Origin: Planctomycetia bacterium
GTDB taxonomy: Bacteria > Planctomycetota > UBA11346
DNA length: 9,206 bases
NCBI GenBank assembly: GCA_005801395.1
Contig: SYDV01000091.1
Coordinates: 1 to 9,206 of the forward strand
Direction: 5' to 3'
Under the pieces are notes generated by a model. It searched no databases and was not told the origin of the DNA. It was given only the letters and a program-made list of their open reading frames with translations. Positions 6,248 to 9,206 of the stretch are shown here, one piece after another. Position 1 is the stretch's first letter; each line of letters starts with the position of its first letter. A program made the position numbers and the translations under genes.

Positions 6248-7303
6248 TTATTTCGACTTGGGAGTTGCGGCATTCGGCCGCACATCGCCATCGTCGCCCG
6301 TGCGAGCTGGCAGGGCTTTACCTAAATCTTGATCAATCACTTTAAAGTTTTTACGGTCTGTTTTGAAACCAAAGAAACTCGGCGCATACGGATCCACATA
6401 GCTCACATCCGATTTCGCAGGAATTTCCAAAGACAAACCCCAATATACGCCGTTGACCACTAAACGACGCAATCCTTCATTTAACAGATCAGTGGCAGCG
6501 CCCATGGTGGTCGTGCAAATGCGATTGGTTTTGCCAGCTTCATTGACTCGTTCGCGTAACCACACAATTGGCTGCAGCGGGTCATTCTTCTTGCCTTCAA
6601 TCGGTTTACTTGCTGGATCTAACGTCTCAGTGACTTGACCACGCATTAATACCGTGGCGTCAGCCGGTGGATTCGCCGTATATACATCACTTTCAACAAA
6701 GATGTTTTCAACGCTGCGCAACAAAGGGTGATCTTTATTCAACGCTTCCACGACGCCGCGGCAGCCTTCTTTTTTATGCGCGCCATGATGTGCGACCCAC
6801 GTTTCACCTAACACCTGTTTACCAAATCCACCAGCCCATTCGTCTTTGGCATTATAAGAATATTTTTTAAACGCACCGTCCTTAATATTAAAACCATGCG
6901 TACTAGTACGTAATGCCACCAACGGCACACCACGCTTATAGGCGTTATCAAATCGTGTCATCGCTTCATCGTTCCAGTGACGGAAGCGAATCGACATCAG
7001 AATTAAATCAGCTTTATCCAAAGCGGCGGAATTACTTAATGAACCACCAGCTGCAGGTTGAATCGTACCTTCTGCGTCGGCTGAAAATAATACCGTGCAG
7101 GTAAAACCATGACGCTGGCTGAGTATCTTTGCCAACATCGGCATGGCTTCTTCACTGCGATATTCTTCGTCACCAGCAATTAAAACCACCTGCTTACCTT
7201 TCCCAGGGCCTTCCTTGCCTTCAAAGACTAAATGATCGTGCGCCGAGGCCGAGATCATCAATGACAGCAGAAGTAACGGGAAGAGACATGGTTTAGCGTT
7301 CAT
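6248..7303 (-). CDS. Secreted ThuA-like (glutamine-amidotransferase-fold) domain protein
   Basis: Exported protein of 351 residues with one ThuA-like domain. The signal peptide is residues 1-21 (MNAKPCLFPLLLLSL, ASA before H22). The domain begins at KGKQVVLIAGDEEYRSEE (35-52). It contains ADLILMSIRFRHWNDE (98-113) and LRTSTHGF (131-138), then the region GETWVAHHG, and ends with TTTMGAATDLLNEGLRRLVVNGVYWGL. ThuA folds like a class I glutamine amidotransferase; members are implicated in trehalose or glycoside metabolism, but no enzymatic role is firmly established, and a catalytic Cys at the nucleophile elbow is replaced here by Arg132-Thr133. Secreted versions are, to my knowledge, abundant in Planctomycetota and Verrucomicrobiota. 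The ATG at 7303 is preferred over ATG 7324 because GGAG lies five bases upstream and the signal peptide then starts correctly. Monocistronic; it ends at the shared terminator. Confidence 0.88.
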   Translation of the reverse strand: MNAKPCLFPLLLLSLMISASAHDHLVFEGKEGPGKGKQVVLIAGDEEYRSEEAMPMLAKILSQRHGFTCTVLFSADAEGTIQPAAGGSLSNSAALDKADLILMSIRFRHWNDEAMTRFDNAYKRGVPLVALRTSTHGFNIKDGAFKKYSYNAKDEWAGGFGKQVLGETWVAHHGAHKKEGCRGVVEALNKDHPLLRSVENIFVESDVYTANPPADATVLMRGQVTETLDPASKPIEGKKNDPLQPIVWLRERVNEAGKTNRICTTTMGAATDLLNEGLRRLVVNGVYWGLSLEIPAKSDVSYVDPYAPSFFGFKTDRKNFKVIDQDLGKALPARTGDDGDVRPNAATPKSK

Positions 7304-7634
7304 GGGTGCTCCGATAGCTTTCATCTTGGTAGGTCAGATGGTTCGGACTATTTCCAATTTTTTTGTGGTGCCAAGCTCCTGAATCGCCCGATTTGTTCCC
7401 TTTTAAAGAAAGACAAAGCGCGCATTGAGATACATAACCCAGGAACTGAACTCTCGCCCAACGAACCGAGCACCTCCATTCCCGCTGGCTAGGTTCGCAC
7501 CACTCACTGGTTTATTCTGTTACAGCATCAATTTTTTATTTTTTGTCCCGCCATCAATGAGGGCCCTTTGGTTAAGTCATTTTAAACTCTCGTTCACTCC
7601 TCATGATTCTGAACATCTCCACCCTACGTGTTCT

Positions 7635-7663
7635 TCGACAGAATTAGGCGATTACGTTAAAAT
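7635..7663 (+). promoter_or_regulatory. Candidate sigma70-type promoter for menD
   Basis: TCGACA at 7635-7640 (five of six matches to the -35 consensus) and TAAAAT at 7658-7663 (five of six matches to the -10 consensus) are separated by the ideal 17 bases. Transcription from here would leave a leader of about 130 nt before the chosen menD start. Confidence 0.4.
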
Positions 7664-7725
7664 CGAAATATGCCTTCAGTCAACAAAACTGATCTCACCA
7701 GCGACAAACTTACATGGAGTATTGA

Positions 7726-7761
7726 CCGACCTTCGATGAGTGCTCAAGCGGCACAGGTCGG
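7726..7761 (+). promoter_or_regulatory. Stem-loop in the menD leader
   Basis: CCGACCT (7726-7732) and GTGC (7740-7743) on the left pair with the contiguous GCAC-AGGTCGG (7751-7761) on the right. This makes eleven base pairs, a 7-nt left bulge and a 7-nt loop. The GTG at 7740 falls inside this structure. Function unknown; no riboswitch class recognised. Confidence 0.35.
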
Positions 7762-7807
7762 CTCTGGCAAGCGGCGCGAGAGGAATAACACTCCCACGCG
7801 TGACTGA
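7736..7807 (+). CDS. Possible 23-codon leader frame overlapping the menD start
   Basis: ATG at 7736 opens a frame of 23 codons, ending in TGA at 7805-7807, which overlaps the chosen menD GTG (7800) by eight bases. The peptide is basic in its middle (GKRRERNN) and has no recognisable domain. The nearest GGAG is 16 bases upstream of the ATG, too far for a normal ribosome binding site. It may be chance, or it may couple translation to menD. Confidence 0.2.
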   Translation: MSAQAAQVGSGKRRERNNTPTRD

Positions 7808-9170
7808 TCCCAACTTAAATGCGTTATGGTGTCGTGCATTAGCGGAGGAACTCCGCCGAGCCCAAGTTGGGCATGTGGTTTTGTGTCCCGGCAGTCGAAA
7901 CAGCCCACTGCTATTCGCGCTCCATGCACAATTTGCAGACGCTTGTCGTACCTTGATTGATGAACGTAGTGCGGGCTTTTTTGCTTTGGGATTAATAAAG
8001 GCGAGTGGCAAGCCAGTAGCAATTTGCGTGACCTCCGGCAGTGCCGTTGCTAATTTGGCCCCCGCACTGGTCGAAGCAGATGCTGCGGAATTACCGCTCA
8101 TTATTATTAGCGCTGATCGTCCGTGGGAATTACAGCACTGCGGTGCACCGCAAACGATGGAACAACGCGGCATATTTTCCTCCTTCGTGCGTTGTGAGTT
8201 AATGTTGGGTGAACCCGCCGCCACCACCGCTTCCCTACGCGCATTACGTAGCCAAGTAAGTCGACTCGCGCAAAATCGTTGCGGCCCCGCGCACATCAAT
8301 GTGCCGCTGCGTGATCCCTTACCACCATTACCGGATGCCACCTGGGAACAGCCAGCAATAGCTAACGATGCGCTACTTGGTCGTCCAAATAGACAGCCAT
8401 TTACAACCGTCGTTACCGGAAATCACATCGACGAGGTACCGGAAACCCCGTGGTTACATTCCGGTATGCGCGGCCTGATTGTTGTTGGCAACCAAGATCA
8501 AAACCGACATCTCGCCACCATACGACAATTGGCCAGCCACACGGGATTTCCCGTCATTGCCGATGCTGCCAGCGGATTACGCACCACCCGCACACCACAT
8601 GTCATTACCACCGCTGATGCGCTTTTAGCAGGACGTGGAGCCGAGCAATTTGGAGCAGAACCACCCGAATTAATTATTCAGGTCGGGCCACTTCCTATCG
8701 CCCGCGCCGTCTATGAATGGCTATCAAAACAAAACTGTCCGTGGATTATTATTGAAACACAACGCCAAGTGGATTCCGGTGCACGCGCCTGGCTCAGCCT
8801 ACAAGGCAACGTGAAACACGCGCTGACTCGCATCAGTGAACGTTTGGCGCTGGGTGATGCCGGTTGGTGCACACGCTGGTGTGCTGCCGATGAACGTGCG
8901 CGCCAATTTTTGCTCCATCATGTTCCCGCAGCCCCTTGGGGTGAAAATGTAGCGGCGCACGTAGCTCTCACCCATCCTGGTTTTGGTTTTGTCCATTTGG
9001 CTTCCAGCATGTCAGTGCGGTATGGAAACTTGCACTGCCAACCAACCTCGCAACCGGTCTTTGCTAATCGTGGCGTGAACGGGATTGATGGTACGATCGC
9101 TACGTTTCTCGGTGAAATGGATGTCCTGCGAACGCCTGGAATATTACTTATTGGCGACATCGCTCTTTGA
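7800..9170 (+). CDS. menD: SEPHCHC synthase MenD, truncated before the end of the TPP-binding domain
   Basis: MenD is the thiamine-diphosphate enzyme of menaquinone synthesis that adds 2-oxoglutarate-derived succinic semialdehyde to isochorismate, releasing CO2. Key residues are CPGSRNSP at 29-36 (Ser32, Arg33), the cofactor-activating Glu55 (IDERSAGFFALG), and FANRGVNGIDGT near 421-432. With the GTG at 7800 these numbers match E. coli MenD (Trp10, Ser32, Arg33, Glu55), which is why that start is chosen. The GTG at 7740 only follows an in-frame TGA at 7737 and adds an atypical prefix. GAGAGGA lies 15 bases before 7800, a long spacing. The protein ends LLIGDIAL at residue 456. The GD of the GD-X26-NN cofactor motif is present, but its NN half and about 100 C-terminal residues (E. 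coli MenD is 556 aa) are absent. As read, it should not bind TPP-Mg properly and should be inactive. It may be a pseudogene or an assembly-edge artefact. Confidence 0.88.
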   Translation: MTDPNLNALWCRALAEELRRAQVGHVVLCPGSRNSPLLFALHAQFADACRTLIDERSAGFFALGLIKASGKPVAICVTSGSAVANLAPALVEADAAELPLIIISADRPWELQHCGAPQTMEQRGIFSSFVRCELMLGEPAATTASLRALRSQVSRLAQNRCGPAHINVPLRDPLPPLPDATWEQPAIANDALLGRPNRQPFTTVVTGNHIDEVPETPWLHSGMRGLIVVGNQDQNRHLATIRQLASHTGFPVIADAASGLRTTRTPHVITTADALLAGRGAEQFGAEPPELIIQVGPLPIARAVYEWLSKQNCPWIIIETQRQVDSGARAWLSLQGNVKHALTRISERLALGDAGWCTRWCAADERARQFLLHHVPAAPWGENVAAHVALTHPGFGFVHLASSMSVRYGNLHCQPTSQPVFANRGVNGIDGTIATFLGEMDVLRTPGILLIGDIAL

Positions 9171-9206
9171 GCAAAGCTGCCTCAAGGCTGTAAGACTGCG
9201 CGTAGC
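9171..9206. other. Unexplained 36 bases after the truncated menD
   Basis: None of the three forward frames gives a MenD continuation such as LLHDLNGL. Frame +1 reads LFEQSCLKAV and stays open to the window edge; frame +2 reads SLSKAASRL and then stops. Too short to identify. Confidence 0.4.

Larger units (their letters stand above)
7304..7799. other. Non-coding stretch between divergent ThuA-like gene and menD
   Basis: These 496 bases hold no convincing gene. A plus-strand open frame at 7425-7739 (104 codons) has unstructured Pro/Ser/Leu composition and no domain. The region should contain the promoters of both divergent genes. A candidate menD promoter (7635-7663), a stem-loop (7726-7761) and a small overlapping reading frame (7736-7807) are listed separately. 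Confidence 0.65.

Noticed and set aside
7425..7739. Plus-strand open frame of 104 codons before menD
   Set aside because: Same reading frame as the menD extension but closed by TGA at 7737; composition is not protein-like and no homologous motif is visible.
7676..8341. Long minus-strand open frame (221 codons) opposite menD
   Set aside because: Antisense to well-conserved MenD sequence, with no recognisable domain.
1..9206. A defence, toxin-antitoxin, retron, phage or biosynthetic system
   Set aside because: All confident genes belong to known metabolic, RNA-modification or secreted-enzyme families; no nuclease, reverse transcriptase, integrase, NTPase or synthase module is present.

Overview
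The window looks like ordinary chromosomal DNA from a Gram-negative heterotroph of the PVC group, with Verrucomicrobiota the best guess. That placement is an inference. It rests on a secreted CSPSR-type sulfatase, a secreted ThuA-like protein and a secreted carbohydrate-esterase-like hydrolase lying close together, on a GGAG-period repeat of a kind I associate with these genomes, and on three signal peptides followed by periplasmic-type domains. No ribosomal RNA or species-level marker is present. I found no phage, plasmid, CRISPR, transposase, toxin or defence gene.

Layout. Positions 1-727 (minus) hold the N-terminal 242 residues of a secreted patatin-like phospholipase whose C-terminus lies beyond the left edge. 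Positions 728-1582 are non-coding and contain a striking 196-bp nested inverted repeat at 1167-1362. Positions 1583-2950 (minus) encode a secreted type I sulfatase. After a 276-bp gap, 3227-3979 (TrmH-type 2'-O-methyltransferase) and 4016-4339 (small Rieske [2Fe-2S] protein) form a probable two-gene minus-strand unit. They are divergent from a COG1768-like calcineurin-type phosphoesterase at 4433-5170 (plus), which is followed by a secreted alpha/beta-hydrolase esterase at 5260-6165 (plus). That esterase converges on a secreted ThuA-like protein at 6248-7303 (minus), and the two share a textbook hairpin terminator at 6194-6237. A non-coding stretch (7304-7799) precedes menD at 7800-9170 (plus).

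How the genes work together. The sulfatase, esterase and ThuA-like protein plausibly serve periplasmic breakdown of substituted polysaccharides (desulfation, deacylation, sugar handling), but they are separate transcription units and not a compact polysaccharide-utilisation locus. TrmH modifies tRNA, the Rieske protein carries electrons and MenD belongs to menaquinone synthesis; these are housekeeping or general functions.

The points most worth a second look are: (i) menD stops abruptly just after the first half of its thiamine-diphosphate motif, with no MenD-like continuation in any frame of the last 36 bases; (ii) the large palindromic, MITE-like element at 1167-1362; (iii) the patatin belongs to the sequence type often fused to a POTRA plus outer-membrane barrel (type Vd secretion), which the missing left flank would settle; and (iv) a structured menD leader with a short overlapping reading frame.
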